Shown here: positions 10,605 to 22,467 of the stretch, one piece after another
Layout of the letters: each line of letters opens with the position of its first letter
Position numbering within the stretch: position 1 is the stretch's first letter
Assembly: GCA_003255025.1 (NCBI GenBank)
Contig: QANY01013325.1
Span: 255,497 to 319,496, forward strand
Length of the DNA stretch: 64,000 bases
From: Datisca glomerata
Lineage: Eukaryota > Streptophyta > Magnoliopsida > Cucurbitales > Datiscaceae
Direction: 5' to 3'
Position numbers and translations under genes: made by a program
The notes under the pieces: model-generated
Databases searched by the model: none
What the model saw: only the letters and a program-made list of their open reading frames with translations
What the model was told of the DNA's origin: nothing

Positions 10605-11310
10605 ATTTTTTAAGATAAGATATCATTTTATTAAGAAAACAGAGTTACAGATAATACCAAGATCTGAATAAAGTTATAAGATCTAAATACAAATAAATGA
10701 TTACAAGTATTAGATAAGATCAATATACACCTACTTACATATAGGGAGGGAATCGTGTGTATAAACAACACACAAAAATAAAGTCAAGTAGCTTGTTCCA
10801 AAGGTCATCCACCATCCAAACTTGGTTCGACCATCTAGCATTGAAAAATCATATTCGCATGAAAATCGGCATAATCCCGAATAGATATGAAAAATTCAGG
10901 TTGTGTCATACATAAGTAATGCCCCAAAATCACCAAAAAAATATCTGAAAGAAAAAACCACCAAGGATGAAAGATCTGGTGGAAAAAATCACAATCGGTA
11001 GAAGCAAAACCTTCAAAAACGAAGGGAGAACTCCGCAGAAATGCAAAATCATACTAAGAAATAAATAAAAATCTTTAAAAAAGAAGGAAAATAGAAGAAG
11101 AGGGAAAACAGAGGAGGGGGTAGAAAGGAAAAGAAAACAACTAATGAAGAGGGAGAAAGAAAAGAGAGAAAGAAAGTACAAACAAGGAAGAAGGGTGAGG
11201 AGATAAAAGGGAGAAGGTAGGAGAAAAAGTCAGAAGAGAGCTAAGGAGCTCTCCCCGTGGTGGCGGCACTTCAAGGGTGATGTAAGACTAGGGTTTGGGT
11301 CTCGAGAGAG
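10605..11310 (-). mobile_element. Possible LINE-type 5' or 3' fragment
   Basis: On the minus strand the sequence runs from a CT-rich, protein-like leader (CCGCCACCACGGGGAGAGCT near 11245-11270) to AATAAA-like and A-rich sequence next to the MULE's right target site. The look is that of a retroelement or gene UTR, but no protein domain can be read, so the call is weak. Confidence 0.25.
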
Positions 11311-12079
11311 TATTATTTGCTAATTAATTACACTTGACATATGAAAAACAAGACAAATGCAATTTATCCTAGTTTGTATTATATCACAAGTGTACGTGAT
11401 AAATTGTATTACTGTATCTTAACGTTGTAAAAAACATAAAAAATCAATTCATTTTTGTCTCATAGACGTAAAATGCAACAAAACTTAGGCTAAATAGAAT
11501 TACTCGTAAAATAAACATACAATCTCACGTTGACATAAATAAATATATAAAAATAAATAAAATAGATAACTGTTGGTATTGTTGGTCGGTTGCGTAGCTG
11601 GTGTACCTACAAAAAGGGGTGATGAGGTAATAAAAGTCATTGTATGTCTTGTAGTGACCAAGATAGACTCCAACACTGGTAAGTAAGAGTGAAGTCATCA
11701 TAAGTGATTGATTGAACCTAAGAATGATACCTTATTTTATAAAGTGTATCATGCATGCATGAATAATCTCATAATACGTGTATTGCCACACGGTGTTACG
11801 TGGCATGAGTTTTACAATTTCTTGATAGAGCTATTAGAGAACCTCTTTTAGTTTTCTGTTAATTATAATGAATTAGAAAAGAAAATTAATTTTTGTTATA
11901 TACCAAACGATCTTACTATATCTGAAAACATATATTATCTGAAAAACAATTAATAAAAAGTTAACCTCGATATATATATATATATATATATATATGCAAG
12001 ATTGAATCTTTTACATTCTGAAAACATGTTTATTGGTTATATTCAAGGTTGAGTTTTTAGTTCATGTATAGTCTACAAC
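11310..12079. other. AT-rich spacer with a (TA)n microsatellite
   Basis: No coding frame is supported. A run of about 13 TA units lies at 11968-11995. ATGCATGCAT at 11750-11760 is a short simple repeat. Confidence 0.5.
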
Positions 12080-12690
12080 TTTTTTTAAAGTAGCAGTAAA
12101 CACGCTACAAGACAGAAAACATCGATTCAAAGAGAATTACATCAGAAATAATCAGGGGATAGGATCTCAGCCAACAGAACCACCCTTCCACCGAAAGGCC
12201 ATAACAAGCAAGCCTATGGGCGCAACCTTTGTTGTTCTATGAATGAAACTGCAAGATGGGATCTCTAACTCAAAAAGAAGATCAATACAAGAAGATAAGA
12301 TCAACTCCACCTCAGATAAACAAGAGGTCTTTGTCAAAATAAAAATTACCACTTGGAGGCAGTCAAATTCCACTGCATCAAGATGCTAACCAATTCACTT
12401 ATGCAAACTTTAAACCTTCTAAGATAGCCGAGGCTTCAGTGATCGGAGGGGGGAAAGATCCTCTCAGCTTGTATGTGAAAGTATTAATCATCAAACTAGA
12501 AGAATCCCTAATAACACCGCACTGCACCGAAACTGAAAGAACCATTAGGCCCATCAACATTTAATTTAAAATAACCATTAAAGACTTTTTCCACTCTCTT
12601 TCGGAATAGGATTAAAATTGCAGGCCTATTAAACAAACTGGTTGCCAAAAATTCTTCCAAGGAATTTTTAAGCCTACAAAATAATATCAA
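12080..12690 (-). pseudogene. RNase H (RVT_3-type) domain of a LINE, fragment
   Basis: Minus-strand frames read FKLNVDGPNGSFSFGAV (12600-12520), then EASAILEGLKFA (12440-12405), then EFDCLQVVIFILTK and CSFIHRTTKVAPIGLLVMAF (12370-12190). This order (LNVDG, E.....L, xxD, R.xN.vA) is that of the RNase H domain at the end of plant LINE ORF2. Stops and a frameshift break it. A short A tract on the minus strand at 12080-12086 may be the LINE tail. Confidence 0.6.
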
Positions 12691-12699
12691 ACAACTTGT

Positions 12700-14240
12700 T
12701 AAAATCTATTTAAATTAAATTATGAAAGGGGCCTCTTAATTCTCCTATTTAGGAAGTGAAATATAATTTATAGAATATCGATTTAACATTGTCTAAGAAA
12801 TTGACTTCTAACCTTGATTATTAAAAGTTCAACGTTGTTAGAGCGAAAGCTGTTTACTTATAATACTTAGTTGATATTTATAAAAAGTATTGATTGACTT
12901 GAAAATTTAACATATTTTTGTTTGTGGTTGAAAATATAAAATAACATGTTAAAAAACTCGATAAGTAAATGATGATAAATAATTTTCAATTCATTATTAT
13001 CATGTACTAAACAGTGTACAAATAATATAATTTCTTAACTGATACGAACACTAGACAATATTATATATCGCAACACAATGCAGTACTATCCAGTCTTACA
13101 GATTTCATACAATAATATCTAATACTATCATATTGTAAAAAGAAGCCTATGAGTTCAATACATCTTGTTTAACATAATATGAATATTCCTTACTCTTTAT
13201 CATATAAGTATTTATTCACAAATCTCCAATAACATCTAATACTATCATATTGTAAAAGGAAGCCTATGAGTTCAATACATCTTGTTTAGCATAAAACGAA
13301 TATTCCTTACTCTTTATCATGTAAGTATTTATTCACAAATCTCATGTATGGTTAATAGTTTTCATTTTCCATCTGATGGATGTAGTTATGGAGGAACATG
13401 TTGATCTGATCTTTTACAACAAATTGATTGATGAAGCTGTCACCATATGACTTGTTAATGTGAAATTAATAGGCTACTTTAGAAAGGCATATATAACACA
13501 AATCTTACCATATCCATTTAATTAGGAATTGATACTCTAAAGAAGTTTTAAGTTCAATTGTCACTCTCCTCAACTTAGCTACGGTAAAAAGAACAATGAT
13601 TCTTAAATTTTTATTCAAAGAATTCAAACTTAAAACTGAAAACATGTTTCTTTGATAAAAACAAATAGATATAATAACACACGTAAAAAGACAAAAAGCT
13701 AAAAACTAACATTAATTCATCAAATAAGTTATAGATTTTTGCTTTCTTTGGTAGTAATATCATTCTACTGTATTCAACATGCTCGATTCTCCATTCCGAA
13801 ATCATTAAAATCTTATAAATTAGAAACGAAAAGAAAAATGAGAGAAAAAGTAAGTGAAATTAGAAGAAAACGGAATGCACTTTTTAATATAGTAGAGAGA
13901 GCTATAACACTATTTCTTTTACGTATTCCAAAGACTCCAAAAAATGGAAATACAATCCTCCCCATTTTCTTTCTTTCCCTACTAATTTCCAAGATCAAAC
14001 ATAGTCTAAAACTCAGAATAGGAAATCTCTTGGGAATGAGAAAATGAAATTAAAACTTGCTGCTACACAGAAAGAAGAACCATCGAAGCAAAAACACCAT
14101 AGATTTACCAAAATGAAACAAGACAAGCTTCCTCTGTCTGTTTCACCATGGTTTTTTAACATCCTAAAATTGGCAAATTGAAAGGCAAATAGAACATTGT
14201 CACTGGTCATAAAACCAAAGTTGTTAACTGCAAACAATAT
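12700..14240. other. Intergenic AT-rich DNA with a 117-bp tandem duplication
   Basis: Two copies of a 117-bp unit lie at 13114-13230 and 13231-13347 (each with ATCTAATACTATCATATTGT and TATGAGTTCAATACATCTTG), nearly identical and therefore fairly young. I see no gene. The part from ~14240 to 14707 is probably the 3' UTR of the VOZ gene. Confidence 0.6.
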
Positions 14241-14707
14241 ACATTTTTAACCCTTCTTGAGTGTGAGGATAGAAAAGATAACTCAAGAAGTTACTTCAAA
14301 ATCCAACAGAACAGAAAATTAACTATACATCCCACAGCCATAACTGTATTTTTTTTTAATTTCCATACAGATATACAGTACATAACTGTATATTTTTATC
14401 CTCGAACCCTAAAACAACTTAAATTCAGTAGCGCAAAGTTTTCAAACACCAAAAATTGTCAGGGATAATAAATTAGTACCGGGATTCACTTACTCTTCAC
14501 CAGTTCTGGCTACTAATTTCCTGCTCCGGCATCTAGGTCAATCTAATGCAGCTTTACCGTGGGAATGGTCTATCGACATATATCTCCGAAAAAAATGAGA
14601 TGAGCTGAGCTGAGCTGAGCGTTATTGAAGACAGAAAAGGTAACTGAAAAATGGATGAGTGAACTATAAATCAATCCCATCATTCACTCCACGTCCAAAC
14701 TCTTCAA

Positions 14708-16139
14708 TTACGTTATGTAGTAGTCACTTATATTCTCAACAAGATAATCATATTGAGGCCCGAGTGAATAATCAAATGAACCGTTAGTTGGGATTGCTCG
14801 ACTTGGAGTGGAATAAACATTTTCAATGTCAACCTTTGAATTCACTTTGACCCTCCCTTTAACAGAGCGTTTATTATCTGAAGGAAACTCAGCAGAGAGC
14901 CTTCCCATTTGCTTCTGCAAATCAGCAACTGAATCATTTGTTAGTTTCCCTTTCGAGTTCTTCTTCCCATCAACAAGCTTCAGCTCCAATCTATACAAGG
15001 CACAAGCATCATACTTGTTAATCTCATATTCATAGAGATGCCACTCGAAATGGTTTGATGGTTGAGGATCCATATAGTAGGATCTCTTCAGTCCACTAAA
15101 TTCATTCATCACTTGCTTTCTTGATTCATGCCAACCACGTCCACAGTAATCTGGCAATGACCTCTGCTTTCTATTCCCACTCTCGAATGCTCTTCGGGGC
15201 TTATCAAAAAAGAGCCACTCCCTAATCGTTTCACCTTCCAAGACTGAAAGATCAAAAAGTTCTGCATAATACAAGAGAGATGCATTTGACAACTAAACTC
15301 CACCAAGATATCTAGTATTTGTAGCTAGAACTAGAATCATATCCAATTGAAAATCCAATGCTAAATATCAAAGATGAGAAGCATACAGAACTTAGAAGTA
15401 TAACTTTTTCCTTTCTTTGAGATCAGTGTTATAGAAGCGAAACTTACCGGGAGCATTCCATGGAGACTTTGCGGTTGCAGCTCCCTCACATTCAGGTATA
15501 CCAACATCTTTGCCTTGGGCTTTTGAACTAAGGGCAGCAAAAAGTAGTCCATCTTTGAGGCCAATACCTCCAGGTCGTAGAACTGGACTCATTCCAGGAG
15601 GGCCTTCATTGAGTGCTAGAGCAGCATGAAAACTACTGCAATAGTCTTGACACCAGTTCATCCCTTGAGCAGGCCTGGGACAGTCCCAAAGCGCACATTT
15701 TGGACCCATAAAAGCAGAAGGTGGAGGACAAATACTAGGCAAATAGCTTGAAACCTGAGGCATAGGATCCTCTGCACACAAACCCGTGCTATTAAAACCA
15801 GTATAGAAGTTATGCTCAAAGTCTTGCTGAAAATCAAACTGATGATACTCCAAATGTGTAGGTCCTTCAAACTTGTTAATAGCCACATTGTGAACTCCGG
15901 AAGGGGAGTTCTTGCATTGATCAACCAATGTGAAACCATGTTCTTGGGGTTCCTGATTCACGCTAATTCCCTGAGAGAGATCAAATTTTAGTCATTATGA
16001 GAGTCTTACAAGTTACCATATCAATGCAGTATCAAACTATCCAAACCAATAAAAATTTTAGGGAACCAAATTAATCTCTAGGTGGTGCTTCTACAGTGCA
16101 GTGCTTCATCCACCTCTGCTGGTTGCTTCAAGCAAAATT

Positions 16140-16183
<44 letters not shown>

Positions 16184-18103
16184 AGCTCAGCTTCTACAAA
16201 TGTTATCTATCTCGATATCTAAACCTCTTAAAAGGTAATACCCAAGGAAGGTTGTAGATCCTCTGATCAAAAGGAAAAAGCATGTAGACCCTCCTTATCC
16301 TTATAGCTAGAGAAAAAGTAGGAGAGACCCTCCATAGGGATCTAAACTCCAGACTTCCCACTTTGACAACAGAGTTTTTTATGGCGCTCAAGGTCCTTTT
16401 GTTTCTGTTTTCACCTTAATTCTCTCTTGTAAAGAGTGGATCTTTTCCGTAGATCCTATTCTAAAGGGGTTTATTTGTTTTTAATACATTTACACTTTTA
16501 CTGATAAAAAAAGGTAAACATCTAAGCCACATAAGCTGTCAAACCCCAAGGGGTTGGCTAAATTGGTGAAAGCCTTGGATTTTGAAGTTTGCTCCCCCTC
16601 AGGTCCAAAGTTCGAATCCTCTTGGGTGCAAATAATTCTTTGGGTTCATCACCCCTGGTGTTAAAGCTGTTGATTTACACTGACACTTGTAGAGAAACTT
16701 CTGAGTGCATGGTACATGAGTCGCTTAAGATTATTCGAGGAGCACTAAGCTAACCGGACACTCATGGATACCAAAAAATTGCTGCTCCATGGATTGTTTT
16801 GCACAGTATAAACCAGTTAGCACATTCTCATTTCTTACTATGGGGCAAAATGTGGAGATAATTCTCCCAACATACTATGAGCACCCCAATATTTCTAACC
16901 AAGTAGAGTTCAGGAAGATGCGTATCGTGACTCCCAAATCTGAACTTCACAATAACCCAGGCTTATCAAAGTTAAAATTAGACCTCAATCCCCTCACTCT
17001 ACCAATTACCCAAGCTCAAATTAACTTAGTATCTGCAAACCATAAACAAAGATGAACAACTCATGAGAGACTGTAGAGCTCATTGTTCAATAAAATTCCC
17101 CTATATGACTCACCAGCTATATTGAACTTGATATTTCAATTCCAAAGCTTTCCTCCCCAAAAACATATTTCCCCAAATTACACCAATATATTAGCCTGAG
17201 TCTATCTACATTTCCTGCAATTCTAGAAAAAATCAAGCAAAACTTGACATTAAACAATATTTAGTGAAGGAGAAATGGGAGTGACCATAAAGGTTTATTA
17301 TTTATATATTATTATTTGAGTTCAGAAGATATCAACTTTGAGATCTTTCCATTTCTCTTTTGCCAGAAGCCTAACAAGTAAACTGTCCTCATAATATAAT
17401 ATCCAGGACTATGGGAGAGAACTCACCTTTCTCATGCATTCAGCTAATAAATGCACCACCTCTAACAAATACCATAGATAGAAACTCAGACCAACAATCC
17501 ACCAAAAAGTGACCTAAAGCACAAAGCCTTGGTAGCAGTAACTAAATATAGATGTAAAGCCCACCTCCTGGAATACCGAGACACCTCCAACTTGCAGACA
17601 TTGATCGTTAGGCTCAGGCTTTGGAGCAGCCAATGGACTGGTTGCATCATCTTCCTCCTCACAAAGCTGCAGCAGTCGACAAATGTCTGACGAAAATGAC
17701 CCAAGACTGCCACCCTAAATCATCAAACCATAAAGTTTACCATCTACTATCTTGCCTTCTCATTGAAATTACAAATATCTTGCATCTATCATTACATGGG
17801 AAAGTAAACTACAGATCTTAGTATTAGTGAGTAATTATATGCTAACTTGAGATGGATTTAATATACAATGCTAACTTGCTGCAACGAAGATGCTGGAGAA
17901 GGCTCATTAAGCTCAGCTTTCCACTCACGAAGCATCTGATGGACTTGCTCCTCAATGACTGTAACATCAACCGAGCGGCTCTCTTTCCTTGCATACTGCA
18001 GATCCATGAAGATGTTCTGCAGATCATCGACCCTATTCTTTGCCTTGTCCTTAAAAAGTTTGTGAGAAGCGGACTTGCAATTGATCTTTGAACCCTTTCT
18101 CAT
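14708..18103 (-). CDS. VOZ1: VOZ (vascular plant one-zinc-finger) transcription factor, VOZ1-like
   Basis: Four coding exons join in frame: 18103-17876, 17714-17565, 15970-15448 and 15261-14708, giving 484 residues, close to Arabidopsis VOZ1. The N-terminal domain (1-76) is basic with a helical [20 protein letters not shown]. The zinc finger is at residues 218-241: CALWDC then CQDYCSSFH (C-x4-C ... C-x3-H). The downstream NAC-like DNA-binding and dimerisation part includes [40 protein letters not shown] and [23 protein letters not shown] proteins bind DNA as dimers, act with phytochrome B in flowering, and affect stress responses. No break is seen. The large third intron carries a (GA)n tract and a SINE. 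Expression probably starts near 18.9 kb, with an intron in the 5' UTR. Confidence 0.95.
16141..16179. repeat. (GA)n microsatellite in VOZ intron
   Basis: About 19 AG units in an uninterrupted run inside the large third intron; likely polymorphic in length. Confidence 0.95.
16544..16778 (+). mobile_element. tRNA-derived SINE in VOZ intron
   Basis: The 5' part looks tRNA-like, with an A-box-like TGGCTAAATTGG at 16554 and a B box AAGTTCGAATCC at 16608. A tRNA-unrelated body follows, ending in ATACCAAAAAA. This is the layout of plant SINEs. It is antisense to VOZ. I could not find a convincing target duplication, so the borders are approximate. Confidence 0.6.
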
Positions 18104-18910
18104 TACAAATTCGAATTTTTCACCTAATTCCTACAACTCAAAACCGAACAAAACTATATCAGTAAATATATATTCGCCAACTCTTTTTCTCTGTAGTATA
18201 CTTACTAAAATTTTGCACGAAGACACCAAAAATTACCAAATTTGATCTAATTATGCTGCTTTATACCGTAATCGACAGACGGAAATTTGTATTACCTGAT
18301 AAACCTAAGTATAGTTAAATAAACCAGTTTTAAGTTTTAACTACAGCCCGGTAAAACCATCTAAGAAATTTTTTCTCATTAAATAAGAACAAACATCACG
18401 ACCAATTTCAACTAAAACTCATTCAAATCGCATACACAGATCGCCAACAGTCATCAATCAAACAAAACGAACAAAAATATAAGCATAAATTTATAGAAAT
18501 TTTACTTCCATATAGGACAAAGTTCATGCTAATAGACATAATGAAAACTCTAGGAGGCACGCAAAAACCTCAAAAATCCGACCAAGCGAGCTCAATTTCA
18601 GATCGCAACCACTCGCAGTTATGCAAAATTCGAAATTATGCGCAGCTAAATCGTTGGCAACTGGACAGAAATTCCCAAGCCCCAAAACGAGCAAGGCTCG
18701 ACAGCTTTCGTATTCCACAAAATATGGAGCAAGAAAGTGCACAGACACTTGGAAGGAAGAGAGAGAAAGAGAAAAAAGTGAAATATTCGAGAGCAAAAAC
18801 ACTTATCGAAAAGCAGATGCTCCTTACCTCAAAGCCTTTGATATCTGTATTTCCAATTCTTCGTTTCTTACTTTTTCTTTCAAACTTGACTGTGAGTGAG
18901 AGAGATTGAG
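18104..18910 (-). promoter_or_regulatory. VOZ 5' UTR with leader intron
   Basis: Upstream of the ATG a 3' splice site (TTGTAG before GAATTAGGTG, exon from 18130) and a 5' splice site (GAG then GTAAGGA, exon end 18828) mark a ~700-bp intron between two untranslated exons. Leader introns often raise expression. Position is inferred from splice signals only. Confidence 0.55.
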
Positions 18911-18986
18911 GTCCTGATTAGGTTTGCTTTGCTTTCCGTTTGTTTTTCTGCTAGCTCTGTAAACAGAGCTCTCCCTCTCCCTCCCT

Positions 18987-18988
<2 letters not shown>

Positions 18989-19021
<33 letters not shown>
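18989..19021. repeat. (CT)n microsatellite near the VOZ transcription start
   Basis: A long CT run (GA on the coding strand) just upstream of the first untranslated exon. Such tracts are common around plant transcription starts and may be GAGA-like elements. Confidence 0.85.
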
Positions 19022-19025
<4 letters not shown>

Positions 19026-19129
19026 GGAGAGAGACGGAGAGGGAAAGTAATATAGAGGCGGCAAAGATGATGGAAAATGTGATATGTAGTTATTATTCCG
19101 TTGATAAATGCTTAATATTTCTTATGTGA

Positions 19130-20829
19130 TTTTACTATAATGTCCTTTGCTTTTTGGTTTATATGGAAAGTTGTAGCCAGACAAGGCGATTTTGGACTTT
19201 TTCTACACTTTTCTTTTTTTTCTGAACCAATTGTAACGAACAATTATTTGATAAAAAAATATCAAAGTACTCCACAAATTAAAATGTGTATAATAATTGT
19301 TTTGGTAAAATATAAAAAAAATATTACAACTCATTTACCGTACAGGGTCTGATTTTATACACATATGCACATAAACTATGTACATGTATATATAGTGTAA
19401 GTACCCGTGTACAAAAAAAATAGCTCGTGTACCATACATAGACTGTATTGTAAGATTACTCTTTCGAAAAATTCTACCTATTACTCCAGTACGGTACAAG
19501 AGCTGTACTGTAAAATGACCCTTTAACTTAAAGTTTATACCGTAACTTTAGTTCTTAAAATTTTAACTTTTGTCAATTTAATCACGACATTAAAAATCAA
19601 TAGCAATTAACATGTTTCATATATATACCAGTTGTTTTTGTTAGCCACTTGCCCTATCGATGATTTATTTATATAAAATGACGTTAATTTCGCACTCAAA
19701 AAGCAAAAATCAAATAAAGTTTATCCTAAATTTCTCATATAAATAAATAAAATATGTTAATGAAAATATGCTATACACAATTAAGTATTAGATCTTCTCA
19801 TATGATCTCGTTTTGATGTGTGAGATGATTATCACATACACTTAACTTAAAATTTATCCGGATTAAATTATATAGTTATAAATTAAACAACAATCAACAT
19901 TTGTTGGAAAGAAAATATAAGTGGGATGCTTTTGGATGGGAGCAAAACAAAATCCTTTTATGGAAGAGGATAGTAGTAGGGGTAAAAGGAAGATAAGCAA
20001 TGCAAGAAAGGCATAAAGAAGAATTCCACTATCATACACCATGATTCCCATCTCTGATGCCCCTTTGGGATAGAAGACCATTAAAGGATGTGTCATTTAG
20101 GCTTAGCATTTAAAACCATTATCATAAATTTTTTGAAAATTTGAAGCATTTTTATCTAAACCTATCATCTTTGAGGTATGGTATGGAAGTTTAATCATTT
20201 ATATTCACTTATCGTGTCAATGTAAAATAATTTATCATTTAATAACTTTTGTCACAAATATCGTAATGAATTAATAAATGTGATCTCAGATATTTCAGCA
20301 TTATATCTATTTTTTTTATACACAGTCAAACCATCATGATATTGTGAAATCAAGGTGGTGTTTAACCCTACATTTAATTTTATACGTGAATTTATGTTTA
20401 TGAGGGTTAATGCTACTTATTGCCATTTCTTGGGGGTGGTTTTGGCAAGAACATAATGACCATTAAGTTAAAATGGGTCGACCATCCATATTCTGTGTGT
20501 TCTACAATACTCTAAAAGGAATAAGAATCAGTTCACATAATTTACCAATCAAAATATCTTCAGACCAAAACTGTGGAAAAGATCAAGTCTTATAATAGTC
20601 AAGAAAAGTAGGAATAGTATTATAAATTTCACTTTCTCATCAAAGTATGGAATAAAAATTGATGCCAAAATCAACTTGAACCGACAAAACTTAGCTCCTA
20701 TCTTTACAAAATCCAAACCCACTGCAAACGTTACCAACAATAGTAGGATGTAGATCGCCTTCTTCTTGTTCTGATTTGGAAAATATCCTTCAATTTCACA
20801 GAGAAGACTGATTTGAAGTTCCATGTCCA
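19130..20829. other. Intergenic AT-rich DNA, VOZ upstream region
   Basis: No supported gene. The first part upstream of ~19.03 kb probably contains the VOZ promoter. No clear transposon end is seen before 20830. Confidence 0.5.
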
Positions 20830-20837
20830 TGCATAAC

Positions 20838-21392
20838 TAGGATGTGCATGGTAGATGCAGTTCAATTCGATTTTTAACATAAAAATTAAATCGAATCAAA
20901 ATTTATGATTTTGTCAAAATGAGAATCGAATCGATCAATTATGTGCTATAAACCGAATCGAACGGACTGTAAAATAATTGGTCGATTTGATCCGATTTTA
21001 CAGTTCACAAAGAATATTTATTTTTATTTTTCAAAAAGTCCATTAATAAATTTATCATGTGGTTCAAAAAATTCTAAATTCTTTATGCATTATAATAAAA
21101 ACTCACAATCTAAAGTACAACATGTAAACTAAACATTTCAGAAAGATGAGAGAAATGCAAAACGTAAGAAATAGGAAACATAACATATAGGAAACGAGAA
21201 AATGTCAAAAAATAAATATGATATATATATTAGAGATTGGTCAGTCCAAAATGTAGAAAAATTTTGGACCGAATTAAAAGTTCGATCATTTTTAAATCCA
21301 AGACTGAACCGACCATAATTAGCTAAAAAATCAACCAGACCGATCATTGACAGTTCAATTTAGTTTAGTTTGATCGGTTTTTGCGCACCCTA
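20838..21392. mobile_element. Non-autonomous hAT-type element (555 bp)
   Basis: The left end reads TAGGATGTGCATGG and the complement of the right end reads TAGGGTGCGCAAAAACCG, both the TAGGGRTGYGCA pattern of plant hAT elements. Flanks TGCATAAC (20830-20837) and CGCACAAC (21393-21400) are an 8-bp target duplication with two C/T differences. The interior is AT-rich with AATCGAATCGA-like motifs and no open transposase. Confidence 0.7.
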
Positions 21393-21399
21393 CGCACAA

Positions 21400-22040
21400 C
21401 AATCATGCACTTACAACCAGGCAGTTGACTGTTAGGTCCTTTCGGGCCACGATTTCATATGGACGGGCCACGATTTCATATGGACGGCCCAGATCAGGTC
21501 CTATAGCCAAAACTACAAAATAAATGCTAAAAACTTGTTTTGCGTTTTTCAAGTTTGGGCCCATATGGGCCGTTGAGATCAGATCGTACAGCTACAAGGG
21601 TTGAACCGCTCTTTGGCAGTTGGATCACTAACTACTGGAAAACCCTATCCAAGTCGCTCGGTATGAGATTGAAAGAAAATAATTGATACATCAAGATCAT
21701 TGGAATATAATCGTACAAAAATAACATGTCCGGAAGTTAAGATTAGTGTTTGGTACACAAAAAATATCATCCAAAAGTGTTGAAATATTAAATATTTTTC
21801 TACTAGTTTCTATATATACATTTAGAGATTACGGAAACAAAGAAAATAAAGTTAGCAAATAAAAAGTGAAGAAACTCAGAATCCGAAACCCCGAAAATTC
21901 GGGGTTTCAAATACTCTCCCCAACCAATGGGAAAAGATGTATTGGATCAAGTACTATTCACATTTCTTCAACCAAACAAGGTTTTCCACATTTTTCAAGA
22001 ATCTAGCTAAAAATACCGCATACCAAACTTGTCCTTGGAG
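21400..22040. other. Spacer with a small tandem repeat
   Basis: GGGCCACGATTTCATATGGAC occurs twice in tandem at about 21443-21484. No gene is recognised. Confidence 0.5.
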
Positions 22041-22190
22041 CTTAAGAGAGGATTTGAAACACACCTCACGACAATCGTCCACAGTAAAAGATGAGCTATC
22101 ACGGCGGAACACGAGTTTAAGAGAGGATTTGAAACACACCTCACGACAATCGTCCACAGTAAAAGATGAGCTATCACGGCGGAACACGCC
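22041..22190 (+). repeat. Two tandem copies of a 75-bp unit
   Basis: The unit (TTAAGAGAGGATTTGAAACA ... AGCTATCACGGCGGAACAC) is repeated with one base change near its start. 75 is a multiple of three and the unit has no stop in several frames, so open frames of 110, 77 and 68 codons run through it. I see no evidence that any is a gene. Confidence 0.85.
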
Positions 22191-22353
22191 TCACGGCAGA
22201 AGTCTATACGCAAAACTCATACACCTTGAATTCAAGAAATATGGAATAAAGTTTTATTTTGACAGTTAGTATTCATGTACATGTTAAAAGATGAGTAAAA
22301 GATGAGGCCTTTCCTCCAAAAAGAAAGAAGATGACCTAAGGCCAAAAGAATTG

Positions 22354-22370
22354 GGGGTGGGGGGGGGGGG
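22354..22370 (+). repeat. Oligo-G tract
   Basis: A G run broken by one T, downstream of the OPA3-like stop codon. It may form a quadruplex and may also be a sequencing weak point. Confidence 0.8.
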
Positions 22371-22467
22371 CAAAATACATAACTCAGCTGACAAAATCAT
22401 TCAATGAATTACACGGTTTCACCAATGCAAAATTATCGAGTTGTTTGAATAAATTCACGCAATTTGA

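Noticed and set aside
16544..16640. tRNA gene suggested by the B box GTTCGAATCC
   Set aside because: No cloverleaf with an acceptor stem or anticodon arm can be formed; it fits the tRNA-like head of a SINE.
18526..19129. Plus-strand frames of 77-127 codons opposite the VOZ 5' UTR
   Set aside because: They are shadows in the antisense of the VOZ leader exon and the (CT)n tract, without protein-like features.
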